A DNA stretch of 5,114 nucleotides from Bacilli bacterium (GTDB lineage: Bacteria > Bacillota_I > Bacilli_A > RF39 > UBA660). Below are positions 5,058 through 5,114 of the stretch, one piece after another (position 1 is the stretch's first letter; each line of letters begins with the position of its first letter). The notes under the pieces were generated by a model. The model saw only the letters and a program-made list of their open reading frames with translations. It was not told the origin of the DNA and made no database searches. Position numbers and translations under genes: made by a program. The stretch spans positions 1 through 5,114 of the forward strand of contig JAILLM010000131.1 in the NCBI GenBank assembly GCA_024693165.1, in the 5' to 3' direction.

Positions 5058-5114
5058 ATGTTGGATATAAGGAATGCTTATTTAATTTTGTTGTTTATTT
5101 ATACATTTGTTATA
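5058..5114 (+). CDS. Partial membrane protein, first 19 codons
   Basis: An ATG at 5058, preceded by TTAGGTGAGAAT (ribosome site AGGTGA, 5048-5053), opens a frame that runs to the window edge. The 19 residues MLDIRNAYLILLFIYTFVI are hydrophobic from about residue 7 onward, so the protein starts with a membrane helix or an uncleaved signal anchor. Too little is present to assign a family. A promoter and terminator separate it from the dehydrogenase, so it begins a new transcription unit. Confidence 0.6.
   Translation, partial: MLDIRNAYLILLFIYTFVI

Noticed and set aside
1..5114. Mycoplasma-type code with TGA as tryptophan
   Set aside because: All genes read full length with TGG as tryptophan and no in-frame TGA, so the standard bacterial code fits.
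1..5114. CRISPR arrays or tandem repeats
   Set aside because: No regularly spaced direct repeats were seen; the AT-rich tracts and terminators account for the low-complexity stretches.

Overview
The window is very AT-rich and reads with the standard bacterial code. Tryptophan is TGG, no gene carries an in-frame TGA, and all seven stop codons that can be seen are TAA. Strong AGGAGG/AAAGGAG ribosome sites, sigma-A-like promoters with extended -10 elements (TGnTATAAT) and short-stem intrinsic terminators with T tails point to a low-GC Bacillota/Bacilli chromosome. An uncultured or gut-type lineage is plausible, but the species cannot be named from this sequence.

Layout from the left: (1) the 5' end of a membrane-protein gene on the minus strand runs off the left edge; its N-terminus resembles GHKL-type sensor kinases. 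(2) A divergent AT-rich intergenic region carries a perfect 12-bp inverted repeat just ahead of a plus-strand operon. (3) That operon has three unrecognised genes: a 195-aa protein with one membrane segment, a 241-aa very basic protein with a membrane hairpin and coiled coil, and a 105-aa acidic Thr-rich protein. The spacing is tight (8 nt, then 1 nt), so the three are probably translated together. (4) A bidirectional terminator separates this operon from a convergent minus-strand gene for a 212-aa soluble coiled-coil protein, also unrecognised. (5) Back-to-back promoters drive that gene and, on the plus strand, a two-gene unit: an XRE-type helix-turn-helix regulator followed by a small ASCH-domain (PUA-like) protein. 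(6) Two terminators lie tail to tail, followed by an elongator tRNA-Met(CAT) on the minus strand with its own promoter. (7) An iron-dependent, group III alcohol dehydrogenase very close to lactaldehyde reductase FucO has its own promoter and terminator. (8) The first 19 codons of another membrane protein run off the right edge.

The right half (tRNA-Met, FucO-like dehydrogenase) is ordinary housekeeping and fermentation content. The left and centre (about 185-3560) look like accessory DNA: four proteins without a recognisable family, plus a regulator and a putative RNA-binding protein. No transposase, integrase, CRISPR array or attachment-site duplication is visible. The clearest candidate for an undescribed system is the three-gene membrane operon with its inverted-repeat leader. 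The coiled-coil/XRE/ASCH cluster comes second.
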